Positions 45,560 through 55,379 of a stretch of DNA of 64,000 bases are shown one piece after another. The translations under genes and the position numbers were made by a program. The DNA comes from Metridium senile (Eukaryota > Cnidaria > Anthozoa > Actiniaria > Metridiidae), in the NCBI GenBank assembly GCA_949775045.1, contig OX459104.1, positions 14,782,476-14,846,475 of the forward strand. The letters are read 5' to 3'. The notes below the pieces were generated by a model that saw only the letters and a list, made by a program, of their open reading frames with translations, did not search any database and was not told the DNA's origin. How positions within the stretch are numbered: the stretch's first letter is position 1; each line of letters starts with the position of its first letter.

Positions 45560-46318
45560 CGCGGGCCGAAGGCCCGCTCGAGCGGAGCACCATACTTAAG
45601 AAAAAATGGTAAGCCATCTAGTTGATTTTTCGTCGACCGACACAGGAATCCCTATTCTGTCCGTCCGTCCGTCCGTCCGTCCGTGTACATCGCGATTCTG
45701 ATTGGCTACTTATTTATGGCGGGAATTGAAGAGGGCGCGCGCGTCAAAATATCCTTCCCTGAGAAAACGTTTTTTATCGCTTTTCTCGACGTTTTATCAA
45801 CTTTTTTTATCGCTTTTACTTAAGCTTTCTTCATTTTAAAAAAATGCCAAAAGAAAAAGAAATTGATAAGGGAAAAAGACAGTTAACAGAAGAGGAAAAG
45901 ACAAGAAGACAAGAAAGAGAAAGAGAACGGCGAAGGAGTTTCAATGAAGAACAGCGCAGGCTTGAAAGAGAAAGAAAGAAAGCGAGATTGTAGACGAAAC
46001 TTGTCAGACGAAAAACAGAGAAAATGAATGCCAAAGAAAAAGGGTTTCGAAAACGAACGTTTCGGAGGAAAACAGGGTTTTCATTAATACAAAATATCAA
46101 CGGAGAAAGATTAATTTCGAGCATAAAGAGAGTTTTGACTGAAGAAGAACATAAACTTGAAGGACACAAAAACGAAGAAACTATACTAAAGAAAAGCAAA
46201 AGACTGATTCCAAAAGATCAAGAAAAACGTATTTCTAGATACCTCCGTGGAAGAATATTAAAAGACTACAGCAATTTAAAAAAAATGATAAAGAAGCGAC
46301 TTTGTTTGATATGAAAAC
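45560..46318 (+). repeat. Repeat Y copy 2
   Basis: This is the inverse of 37,207-37,960, beginning near a GC-rich hairpin (GCGGGCC.GAA.GGCCCGC, about 45,561-45,577) and a (CCGT)n run at 45,659-45,684. It contains the coiled-coil frame described next. Confidence 0.8.
45844..46317 (+). pseudogene. Basic coiled-coil frame interrupted by an in-frame TAG
   Basis: ATG at 45,844 opens MPKEKEIDKGKRQLTEEEKT and a run of R/E/K residues to TAG at 45,991. The same frame then continues open for another 107 codons (KMNAKEKGFRKRTFRRKT ... RISRYLRGRILKDYSNLKKM) to the stop at 46,315. Arg/Glu-rich helices of this kind are found at the N-termini of some mobile-element proteins (Helitron/PIF1-type helicases, by recollection), but no catalytic domain is present. 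The TAG is the same in both copies of the repeat, so it predates their duplication. Confidence 0.45.
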
Positions 46319-46405
46319 TGTCCTAGCACAGTTTATTGAAGGATTTTCAGAGCGTATGTCACGAAGCATCAAACAACTACTGGCAATGGTCAAAAATCCG
46401 ATTTT

Positions 46406-46605
46406 ATCCCAACTCATTACGATATAAAATTATCCTGGTTCACTGAGATATGTCGTGCTAGTTTGCTGATCAGATAATGTAATAATTGGAGACCTTGTTT
46501 GGAATAACTTGGCCACAAGTAGTGACGTATTTTATTAAATCACTTTTAAAATAATTTGGTAACAATTAATACAATCGATCAGCAAAGGTGGGATGAAATT
46601 ACGCC
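46406..46605. repeat. DIRS direct repeat B2 (outer end)
   Basis: 200 bp from ATCCCAACTCATTACG to GATGAAATTACGCC, identical by eye to B1. A 76-bp segment (46,606-46,681) separates it from A2. Confidence 0.9.
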
Positions 46606-46681
46606 GTCCAAAACACCTTTGCTTAGTTTTACTCCAAGGGAGGTGACGGGGAAGGAGGTGGGAAAGTTTTCTTTGGAGTTG

Positions 46682-46912
46682 ATGTTCTCTTGTAGAATGT
46701 TCAAATCAAAGAGGGCGAAAGTATGTTCGCAGAAGATGATATAGTCCCAAGCGTCACCGCCCTTAGCTTATGATTGGCTAATCTAAATTTATACCGGTAA
46801 CGGCTAATCACGCAACCCATCCTTAACGGATATGTGGCTTCGTGGTTGAGAAAGTATTAAACATGACTCGAGATAAAATGACATTATACTTTGCGGCATA
46901 ATGTTTGTTTTT
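46682..46912. repeat. DIRS direct repeat A2
   Basis: 231 bp from ATGTTCTCTTGTAG to AATGTTTGTTTTT, identical by eye to A1 at 49,791-50,021 and contiguous with B1. Confidence 0.9.
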
Positions 46913-47112
46913 ATCCCAACTCATTACGATATAAAATTATCCTGGTTCACTGAGATATGTCGTGCTAGTTTGCTGATCAGATAATGTAATAATTGGAGAC
47001 CTTGTTTGGAATAACTTGGCCACAAGTAGTGACGTATTTTATTAAATCACTTTTAAAATAATTTGGTAACAATTAATACAATCGATCAGCAAAGGTGGGA
47101 TGAAATTACGCC
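46913..47112. repeat. DIRS direct repeat B1
   Basis: The second copy of the 200-bp B repeat, offset 507 bp from B2 and abutting A2. This is the inner junction of the split-repeat arrangement. Confidence 0.9.
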
Positions 47113-47500
47113 ACAAGGCCACATACTGTGGCCACCCCACCCAGACATATCTTAGTGCACCGGGAGGGTTAACAGTGTTAACCAGCGAAAAGGTAGCATC
47201 CCCTGAATGAACTACCTAAATGTCAATGACATGATACTGCAATTGCAGTAAAAATATAAAATACGATTGCGCTTAGCTTTGACAGCCCCTGTCTGAATCA
47301 AAGTTAGCGCTATCTAAGGTAATATATGGCAGTTAACGAACGGTGAAACCGCTAAATATTGGTTCAGCCTGTAAAATTCTGTAATACGATTGTGCTTAGC
47401 TTTGACAGCCCCTGCTGACTCAAAGTTAGCACTAACTACTGTAACAAGTGTTAACAAAAGGTTGAGTTCAGCCCCTGCGTGAAAACTCGCTCTCAATAAA

Positions 47501-48424
47501 TTAAGATAAGGAGGTTGATGGTCTTATATAGAGTTTAAAAGCCTCGGATTTCCAGCGACCTAGGGCACGAATTTGTGCGTCTGATAGCCCTTGTTCGGCC
47601 GCATAACTGGCGGCACCTATACGAAAACTATGACTTTTATAACGAGCACTATCTAAGCCACAGAAAATCAATGACCGACGGAGTTCCATATTAAACTGTG
47701 CCATAGTAATAGGTTTCAAGTCCAAGGAACAAAACAATGGACCGGGTTGTGATCCCCTCATCTGGCAATAATCTACTACTGCATTTACAGGGCAAACAGA
47801 AATGGTACTCTGGCGGTCAATAACGATAACGTGTGGCGTTTTTGTATTATTGTGCTTATAATTCACGATAGTGATCTTAACTTGCTGTACTTGACCTCCG
47901 GATGACACGAACTGGATGTCCCGAAATTGGAGGACGGTATTTACCGTATTGGCTCCTTTGGTCGCTAGCTCACCGAGGCGAAAAAACCCATAAAAGGTAA
48001 CAAGATACATAGCTGAATATAACTTGCGCTGCCAAGCCGAAGAGTTGGTGTGTACCAAGGCATTGACGAGTTCGTGCAGTACTTGACGGGTAATAGGTAG
48101 TCTCAAATCACAGGGTTTGTGGCGTCCTAGCGCTGCAAATAACTTACGAATCAAAAACGATTTAGACGGGTCGGGCAGACCTTTAATTTTGTGAACATAC
48201 CCAAGAGCTGACACATAAGACATAATAGTCGCCGACGCCAGCTTACGGGCGGTCAAATAAGAAATAAACAGCGCTAAACACGACGTGGAGATAGGGAGCT
48301 TTGTTGCAGTCCCGCTATAAAACTTATTCATAAATTGTGAAAATACTGACCACGCGCGTTTGTAGCACTTCTTCGACCCGTCCGTTAAGGACGAGCTAAG
48401 GAGTTCTTTGAGGGTATTGACCAA
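47501..48424 (-). CDS. DIRS tyrosine recombinase (307 aa)
   Basis: An intact frame with the tyrosine-recombinase residues in order: Arg149 (FYGFFRLGE), His265-x-x-Arg268 (SHSFRIGAAS), Trp291 in GRW and the nucleophile Tyr299 (FKLYIR). The N-terminal half is the SAM-like core-binding part. It integrates the circular DNA intermediate of DIRS elements. It overlaps the RT/RNase H frame by 40 nt in another frame, as is usual in compact DIRS elements. The first Met may not be the true start. Confidence 0.9.
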   Translation of the reverse strand: MVNTLKELLSSSLTDGSKKCYKRAWSVFSQFMNKFYSGTATKLPISTSCLALFISYLTARKLASATIMSYVSALGYVHKIKGLPDPSKSFLIRKLFAALGRHKPCDLRLPITRQVLHELVNALVHTNSSAWQRKLYSAMYLVTFYGFFRLGELATKGANTVNTVLQFRDIQFVSSGGQVQQVKITIVNYKHNNTKTPHVIVIDRQSTISVCPVNAVVDYCQMRGSQPGPLFCSLDLKPITMAQFNMELRRSLIFCGLDSARYKSHSFRIGAASYAAEQGLSDAQIRALGRWKSEAFKLYIRPSTSLS

Positions 48425-49254
48425 CTCTCCGGCTTCAGGCTCTCTGGTATTATCGTTGGGGTTTCTTCGGCCTCTGGCGTGATTTGCTTGAACTGAGAAA
48501 CCTGGAAACGTGATATTAAATCGGCACGAGTGTTATTAATACCGGGTATGTGTTTCGCTTGAAATATGATGTTGTACTTGAGCGAGGTTAAAACAAGGTC
48601 ACGGATTAAGACCATAACTCCCCGATTCTTAGATGTTTGCTGATTGATGATGTACACCAACGCTGCGTTATCAGTGTAAAACAATACGTTTCTATTTTTC
48701 AGCAAAGTATTCCAAACCCGCAAAGCTACAACTATGGGAAAAAGCTCCAGAATGGTAATGTTTAAAACTTTCCAACTGGCCGGCCATGCACCAAAAAACC
48801 ATTTATTCGCCAATACCGCACCGTAGCCCTTAGAGCCGGCTGCGTCTGTAAATAACGCTATCGGGATATCTGTATGCCAGATATCGTCCCGAAAGAAAGC
48901 CCGACCGTTAAAATCTGTTAAAAAGCCGAGCCATACCTTCATGTCAAGTTTGGCTTCTGTGTTAAGCTTAATACGATGGTAAGGGCGGCGAACCCCTTTC
49001 GTGAGATCAATCATTCTACGCAAAAAGGCACGGCCAGGCACTATAACCGAACAAGTAAAATTCAACAGACCTAGTAAAGACTGGAGCTCTTTCAGAGTAA
49101 CTTTGCGGCGTTTAAGATACGTATGAAGCAAAGTACGGCATTTGTGTAATTTATCTTCAGGTAGGCGCGCCTCCATTAGTTTGGTGTAAAGGGTAATTCC
49201 TGCGAATTGGAGAACTGTATTTGGGGACTCTGTTTTCTCACCAGCAATTGGCAC
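48385..49254 (-). CDS. DIRS reverse transcriptase (C-terminal part) and RNase H, 5'-truncated
   Basis: The frame begins inside the RT with QFAGITLYTKLMEARLPEDK, the DIRS-type motif after the palm. RNase H follows: FTDAAGSKGYGAV (Asp137), TILELFP (Glu170), FYTDNAA (Asp195), KHIPG and RADLISR (Asp245), a complete DEDD-type set. The upstream RT palm with its catalytic aspartates is absent; just before 49,254 the sequence becomes a poly-T run and then a piece of recombinase gene. The ATG at 49,254 is fortuitous. The product should lack polymerase activity. Confidence 0.88.
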   Translation of the reverse strand: MPIAGEKTESPNTVLQFAGITLYTKLMEARLPEDKLHKCRTLLHTYLKRRKVTLKELQSLLGLLNFTCSVIVPGRAFLRRMIDLTKGVRRPYHRIKLNTEAKLDMKVWLGFLTDFNGRAFFRDDIWHTDIPIALFTDAAGSKGYGAVLANKWFFGAWPASWKVLNITILELFPIVVALRVWNTLLKNRNVLFYTDNAALVYIINQQTSKNRGVMVLIRDLVLTSLKYNIIFQAKHIPGINNTRADLISRFQVSQFKQITPEAEETPTIIPESLKPESWSIPSKNSLARP

Positions 49255-49257
49255 CCC

Positions 49258-49259
<2 letters not shown>

Positions 49260-49293
<34 letters not shown>
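49260..49293. repeat. T34 run (A-tract on the coding strand)
   Basis: The homopolymer marks the junction between the truncated RT and a duplicated recombinase fragment. It may be a genuine A-tail from a retrotransposed piece, or an assembly join. Confidence 0.9.
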
Positions 49294-49790
49294 CTACTAC
49301 TGCATTTACAGGGCAAACAGAAATGGTACTCTGGCGGTCAATAACGATAACGTGTGGCGTTTTTGTATTATTGTGCTTATAATTCACGATAGTGATCTTA
49401 ACTTGCTGTACTTGACCTCCGGATGACACGAACTGGATGTCCCGAAATTGGAGGACGGTATTTACCGTATTGGCTCCTTTGGTCGCTAGCTCACCGAGGC
49501 GAAAAAACCCATAAAAGGCAACAAGATACATAGCTGAATATAACTTGCGCTGCCAAGCCGAAGAGTTGGTGTGTACCAAGGCATTGACGAGTTCGTGCAG
49601 TACTTGACGGGTAATAGGTAGTCTCAAATCACAGGGTTTGTGGCGTCCTAGCGCTGCAAATAACTTACGAATCAAAAACGATTTAGACGGGTCGGGCAGA
49701 CCTTTAATTTTGTGAACATACCCAAGAGCTGACACATAAGACATAATAGTCGCCGACGCCAGCTTACGGGCGGTCAAATAAGAAATAAAC
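49294..49790 (-). pseudogene. Duplicated internal fragment of the DIRS recombinase
   Basis: It matches 47,771-48,270 almost exactly. The one difference I noted changes LVTFYG to LVAFYG. It covers recombinase residues ~53-217 (FISYLTARK ... CPVNAVV), so it has Arg149 but lacks the HxxR and Tyr nucleophile. It is fused on one side to repeat A1 and on the other to the A-tract. Confidence 0.9.
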
Positions 49791-50021
49791 ATGTTCTCTT
49801 GTAGAATGTTCAAATCAAAGAGGGCGAAAGTATGTTCGCAGAAGATGATATAGTCCCAAGCGTCACCGCCCTTAGCTTATGATTGGCTAATCTAAATTTA
49901 TACCGGTAACGGCTAATCACGCAACCCATCCTTAACGGATATGTGGCTTCGTGGTTGAGAAAGTATTAAACATGACTCGAGATAAAATGACATTATACTT
50001 TGCGGCATAATGTTTGTTTTT
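49791..50021. repeat. DIRS direct repeat A1 (outer end)
   Basis: 231 bp, the same as A2 with an offset of 3,109 bp. The outer boundary at 50,021/50,022 is defined by comparison with the empty site near 57,150. Confidence 0.9.
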
Positions 50022-50385
50022 GTCAATACTTTTATATTTTGTACCCTATTATATCCCAATCATCCCAATCTACTTCATTAGTAAAAATATTGCTTAGTTT
50101 TCAATGGCCTGGCGTGACGAAAGTACTTAACCTTTGAAATTTTAAGTAACATAATATTTTTGTTCATTATTTAGACATTATATTATGTAGTTTTCAATGA
50201 TTAAAATCAAAAACTAAATTTTTTACGAATTTTCTTGTCGACCATACTTTTTCTTCTTCTAAAAATAGCCTCAGAAGAATGGACTTTTAAACTATGTGCG
50301 ATACAACCAAATCCAACGACATTCTCGATTTATATAGAAGAAGTGATGGCCTTGATGCTGATATAAAAATTTACATCCGTATTTT
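50022..50385. repeat. Dispersed repeat Z, copy 1 (uninterrupted)
   Basis: It is the inverse of 56,945-57,165 plus 55,380-55,588; in that second copy a foldback element splits it. It ends near ATCCGTATTTTGGTTGT. Non-coding by eye. Confidence 0.82.
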
Positions 50386-51600
50386 GGTTGTCACAATAAT
50401 ACAACTTTAAGAACATTTTGTGTATCGAAATGCAAAGACTATGTTTACATGCACTTAGCTTCAGTTATTGGTTTTCGTTTGACAATCACATTGTAGTAGC
50501 AAGTTTAATTACATGTAAGTTTTATGTTAAACTTTGCCTTGTATATTGTTCGTAGATTCACGGAGAAACATTTAGAGATTCTCAAGCAGTTATGTCGACT
50601 CTGTGGCAATCAAATCAAAGATTCAGGCCCAGGTCATGTTTACATAGCTTGGTAGCTTTTTGAATGTTTTGATTCTGTTCGGACTGGTGACGTATTCGTG
50701 ACGTATGGCGAAATCCAAGTACGTGATTGGTCCAATCACTAATTAGAAATATCGCCAAATGGGGTTATAATCCGGACTGGTAAGTGACACTGATGACTCT
50801 GTACTTGTAAGTACAGTATCATTTTTTAATTGGATTCGTCGCATCATCTTACATAGGGGTTGAAATCAACAAGGATTTTTACTGAAGGAGCCATTTGGAC
50901 ATCCCATCCTCCCCGCCCTGTTCAAAAAAGATTGAAGACTGATATATCCTGTATAAAGCAAATATATAATAAATATATAAAAAAAATATATAAATATAAA
51001 CGGTTGTTATATACCTTTTTTACGGCAGTGTAATAAAAATAATACTACCGATATTGCAAATAATTGTTATTATTATTTATTTATTTTGTTATTGTTATTT
51101 ATTTCATAAAAAATAATAATAATAATAATAATTAAAAAAAAAAGATATTGCAAATAATGATACTAATATCAGAAGAAAAATGATATTTTAATCACAACAA
51201 CGATGATAATATCATGACAATAGAAAGGCAAAGTTGATTAAAATTACCGTACTTGAAAAATGAATTTCGTTATATATATATATATAATAATATAGATAAT
51301 GATATATATCATAGTCATCTAATAATAATTTGCATGTGTAAACGACCAACTTTGCATTTAATTTTTTCTTGCAATGTGTGCACACCCTGAAGTACATATA
51401 AGTTTATCAGTATCAGGCTGTCCTATGAAAAAGGATCAATCATCAATACATTAATTTACCTGAACCAACTTGAACGAGTACGCCAGCTTTTTAATAGCCA
51501 CAGAGTTGACTATTTTATTAATGCCCGTAACGGATTTCGGTTGCTTCCAGGAGGGAGGGGGCGTCTCCAGGGAAAAGGCGTGTTGTGGGCTCGCTCTAAT
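50386..51600. other. Spacer between inverted copies, no gene seen
   Basis: AT-rich, with TTATT/AATAAT microsatellite at about 51,060-51,140 and (TA)n near 51,270-51,300. A GGAGGGAGGGGGCGTC phrase lies near 51,550. Confidence 0.4.
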
Positions 51601-52700
51601 GTGACGTCACGATTCGATTCAAAATGGCGACCATTGTTTAACTCAGTTGTTTCCACAAAAACATTCGATTTTTTTTGCATTGCTGAACTTTTTTTTTACT
51701 AGTGGGAGTTCTTTGATATGTAATAGTATCCAATAGTTCACTATAGCCGAATTTGTTGATCAGATTCGACGAAAATACTGCTTTTCTAGCCAATTTCGTG
51801 ATGAACTGTGATGTCGGTCCAGTGCTGTTGATATGCAGTTTTTTACAAGTACACGAACGTAAAATCACAATGGATCAGTATTTTTCATCCAGAATAGGAG
51901 GTTTATGCAAGTATATGATAATCTTCAGATCTGCAAAGTTTGTCTCTGTTTGGCTTTGTGGTTGGTCTCATCAATCGATTTGAAGGCTGATCTCACGAAC
52001 TACAAGTCGAAATTACGAACCCGAAACTGGGAGAACCGAACAAAACAACTTTGCAGGTTAGTAAATGTATTCCCATTGAAGTTAAGTCCTTAATTATCTT
52101 GATTTTGAACCTTGACATGAATGTTTATGCTTATTCAAAGAGCTAAATGCATACTTTGAAGATCGTATTTATGTGTATTTTATAATAGCTATCTAAAAAT
52201 GCTTTGAAACTAGCTACCATAAATACCCAAGCTGTACCCACTTTCTTAATTATTTGTCTTCAAAATCAATTCGTATATCAGTTGCTTTGTTAGAAAAATT
52301 TGATACAGTGCAATATAAAGCTTTCTGCTGTCATGTTTTCACATCAGCTTACGGAAATAAATAAAGATAATATATAACATGAAATTCATTGAATAATATT
52401 TCAAATTATGATTGAAAATCAGGATATAAAATCTGAGATTTATCAAGCTAAGCTTCCATCAGCTATTGTAACAAACTTGAATTAAATTAAATGATGATTA
52501 TAAAGTTAAACATTTTTTTTTTTTTTGCAGGTAAAATGGCTGGAAAAGATAACACACTATTTCAACAATGTGAACAGTGAAATAATAATTACTATTGTTG
52601 GTTTACACTGAACTATTCTATGCTTGTCATCTTGTTTATGCCAACTGATGACTGGATAAACCCCTCTATTAACTCTGTTTGAGTGATACTGAATAAATAT
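51598..52700 (+). other. Possible short spliced transcript with CRE/YY1-like promoter
   Basis: GTGACGTCAC at about 51,601 and CAAAATGGCGACC at about 51,622 form a classic CRE plus YY1-like promoter pair. A candidate first exon ends at a donor GCAG|GTTAGTAAATG (about 52,057). A pyrimidine-rich acceptor TTTTTTTTTTTGCAG lies at about 52,530, with AATAAA near 52,692. The longest frames in it (from 51,753 and 51,905) encode no recognisable protein, so a noncoding or repeat-derived transcript is as likely. Confidence 0.3.
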
Positions 52701-52739
52701 AGTGACTATAAATACAAACTAAAGTGGTTTTCATTAACA

Positions 52740-54150
52740 CTTGAAACCCTCTTTAGTGTATTACTCTTTATACACTCTAATTTCATTGTGTTCTTTTGTT
52801 CTTATTTGACTATTACACTTTAATCAATACACTTTGTTTCATGGGTTACTTAAAACCACTCTTTTGCCTATAGTAACTATGTTGTTTTTGTAGAGCGAAA
52901 ACGCTAAAACCATGCAAAAAAATGCAATATAAAAAATTGTTACTATTAAACTAATAGTTTATATCCAGTGACTATTTAGTAAATACCACTCAACCAGAAA
53001 CATCAAATACAAAAGAAAACAATACCTCACGGTCACTACAGAAGAACTATTATACAGTTGCAATTTTATTTTCATGGATATAGTGTTGTTGCTCTATCAA
53101 ACTTTTGTCCCTGCCCCATAGCTGCTGTTTTGAATGCAACAAGATACCCTATAGCAGTTTCCCATTCATTACTAACAAGGTACAATAGATGCTTATTTTA
53201 ATAAAAACATTGATTTTATTTCTATATACATCAAACAATGTTTTTTAAACATTAAAATGAAGTAAATTTAAAATTCCCCCTACCCCCCCCCCCCCCCCAG
53301 CTTTTTCAAACAGCAATACCAGTATTTCTATTTGACCTTTAATAATACAGTACACAAACATGATATAAGTTAAGCACAATTTCAACATGAAATTTTATAC
53401 AAATAAATTAGAGCAAAAGCACTGAAACCATGATATATAAAAACAAATAAAAAAATACAAATTAAGTAGTTAAGTTTACTATAACATACAGTTTCTATTT
53501 TAAATGTCATTCAACCAAAAAATCAGATACTAAGGAAACAATGACTCATTGTGACCAATAGTCAGTAAATAGGAAATATTGCATAGTAAGTAGCAATAAT
53601 TGCATACATTTTCATGGATAAAGTTATATACTAATATTAATTTTAAGTGCTCTATTTGTTGAACTTTTAAAAATAAATCAACAACTTCAATTTAACTATA
53701 AGCAATAGTACTGCAGATTAATGCAATAACTGTTAGTTAAGATCGTTGTTTTTACTTGATAAAAATAGTAACAAACAAAACAGTCACATTCCTATCGAAA
53801 TCGTGTACAGGATAAGTTGTAAAGGCTGAGAAACTACACAAAGATCGATTGATGAGAAGAACCACAGCTCCAAATAAAACCAAAATCAAACTGGTTAGAG
53901 TTAAACTTATAACCAATATAACCTCCTATTTTCAAAATGTTCCATAAAGTTTTACCAACGGAATCACGATGTTTTCAGATGATGGTTGGCCATTTTCGAT
54001 TAGGACCTGCAGCCTTCCCGAGAAGTTTTAACGAAAAAATACAGTCAACTATAAACGTTTTTTCGAGATCAGTTGCGCTCAACTAGTAAATCTATAAACA
54101 AAGAACACTCACTGTGGGTTAACTACTTTACAATGTGCTGTTTTACCTCT
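52740..54150. other. AT-rich spacer with shared repeat fragments
   Basis: About 52,745-52,850 is the inverse of the segment at 15,905-16,000. About 53,053-53,100 is a lone degenerate copy of the 51-bp unit (TTTTCATGGATATAGTGTT). A C-run lies at 53,285-53,299. No gene is seen. Confidence 0.5.
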
Positions 54151-54164
54151 CTTTTATCTCGTTT

Positions 54165-54232
54165 TCTTAACTTCAAAATGGCGCTTTCAAACTAAACTGA
54201 CAAGAATATCTAGCGTATCCATGTGACGTCAC
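54165..54232 (-). promoter_or_regulatory. Second CRE/YY1-like pair
   Basis: GTGACGTCAC (54,223-54,232) and AAAATGGCG (54,176-54,184) recur here, about 2.6 kb from the similar pair at 51,600. The pair could mark a promoter of an unidentified unit. No associated coding exon was found. Confidence 0.25.
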
Positions 54233-55379
54233 ACTAGAGATCGCTGTAGATAGAAAATCTAATTTGCATACAATAGAGTCATCCCCTCCCTCCTGGTTGC
54301 TTCCCTTGTTTTGTGAAATTGTGAAATTTCCCATATTTATTGGTGTTTGAAACATGGCAGCACGTGTCAATTCAATCTCACTTTCAGGACCAAAAAACTG
54401 CAAACTTATGCAGTTGACTTGAGATGTCTCTCTTGCACTGTACACGGAGGGGGCGTTAAGGGAGGGGGGTAGTAGGTGGTTCGAAACCGGCGCAAAACTG
54501 CTAAAAAAATCAACAAAAATAATTGCACTAAAATTTGCTAAAAATCGCGACCGCAAGATTTGTAAAACCACTAAGTAGTTCGACAATCTGAAGCCTTACA
54601 TTTTGATAATGCATCTTAGAAAAACATATCATGATTATGTATTTACAACGCTTGTCAATCAAATGATTTGGAAAATTTAACGTAAACTCAACATCTGCTC
54701 GGATTCATATCCTTATTAAATCATCGTACATTTTTCTGTGATTAGAAATGAGAATTGGCAAGTACAAGCAGCAAATGAAATCGTATATCATATATCAGAA
54801 ATGGCCACACTGCTTTGTCAGATTACATGTTTTTGAACAGATTGCGTTACATATATATATATTAAATATATGCAAGTTTAATAACTTATATAAACATAAG
54901 TTGGTTGAAACTATCATTCATCTAGTAACTAAGGTTGGTGGTCTTTACAAATTTATGGAACTTCAAGAGCTTACACTAATGTCATGTAATGGGGCTGCCT
55001 GTTTGTTATCGATAGAAACACGTACGGCTAAAAAATATTGACATAGCTTTTAGTTGCCTCAACTATCTCTAAAAAATTACTATTCAAATAACTATTTTAA
55101 CTGTTATTAAACGAGTTATCATGGGCAGTGTCATTTGATGTCAGTCATTTGATCGAGCACATTGCGTTACATGCACGTCGGGATGTATGCATTGCTTTTA
55201 TCCCAGAAATAACTAATATAGCAGATGTTGGTTGAAGGTGAGTGGTTTTATAAATCTATGGAAGATTTTCGCAATAGTTTGGCGTTATTTTACACGGCAA
55301 AACGAGTAACGGCTAGACAAAACATGTCAGAGTCGCTAAAGTTGAATTTTAACCAACTTTGAGATCGCTGTTCATGCCA
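54233..55379. other. Spacer, no gene seen
   Basis: It contains an AAATCGC/AACCGGCGC-type stretch at about 54,480-54,555, like the repeat at 10,440. The open frame at 54,748-55,041 has no recognisable domain. Confidence 0.35.

Larger units (their letters stand above)
46406..50021 (-). mobile_element. DIRS/PAT-like retrotransposon with split direct repeats, defective
   Basis: In coding (minus) orientation the order is A1 (50,021-49,791), body, B1 (47,112-46,913), A2 (46,912-46,682), B2 (46,605-46,406). The A copies are 231 bp and the B copies 200 bp. This A1-ORFs-B1A2B2 plan is that of PAT/Ngaro-type DIRS elements. The body encodes an RT/RNase H C-terminal half and a tyrosine recombinase. The flanks GGTCAAAAATCCGATTTT and AATACTTTTATATTTTG are joined directly in the inverse copy at about 57,150-57,185, an unoccupied site. 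There is no target duplication, as expected for recombinase-mediated insertion. It is defective: the RT catalytic core is missing. Confidence 0.88.

Noticed and set aside
45215..45617. Overlapping frames on both strands near 45.3 kb
   Set aside because: They fall in the outer inverted repeat with CAACATTGTTG phrases, which recurs at 59.6-60.0 kb with different frames.
49238..49813. 191-codon recombinase frame as an independent gene
   Set aside because: It lacks the HxxR and Tyr catalytic residues and ends in a homopolymer; it is a duplicated fragment.
54748..55041. 97-codon frame on the plus strand
   Set aside because: No domain, signal or splice evidence, and the surrounding sequence is repeat-derived.
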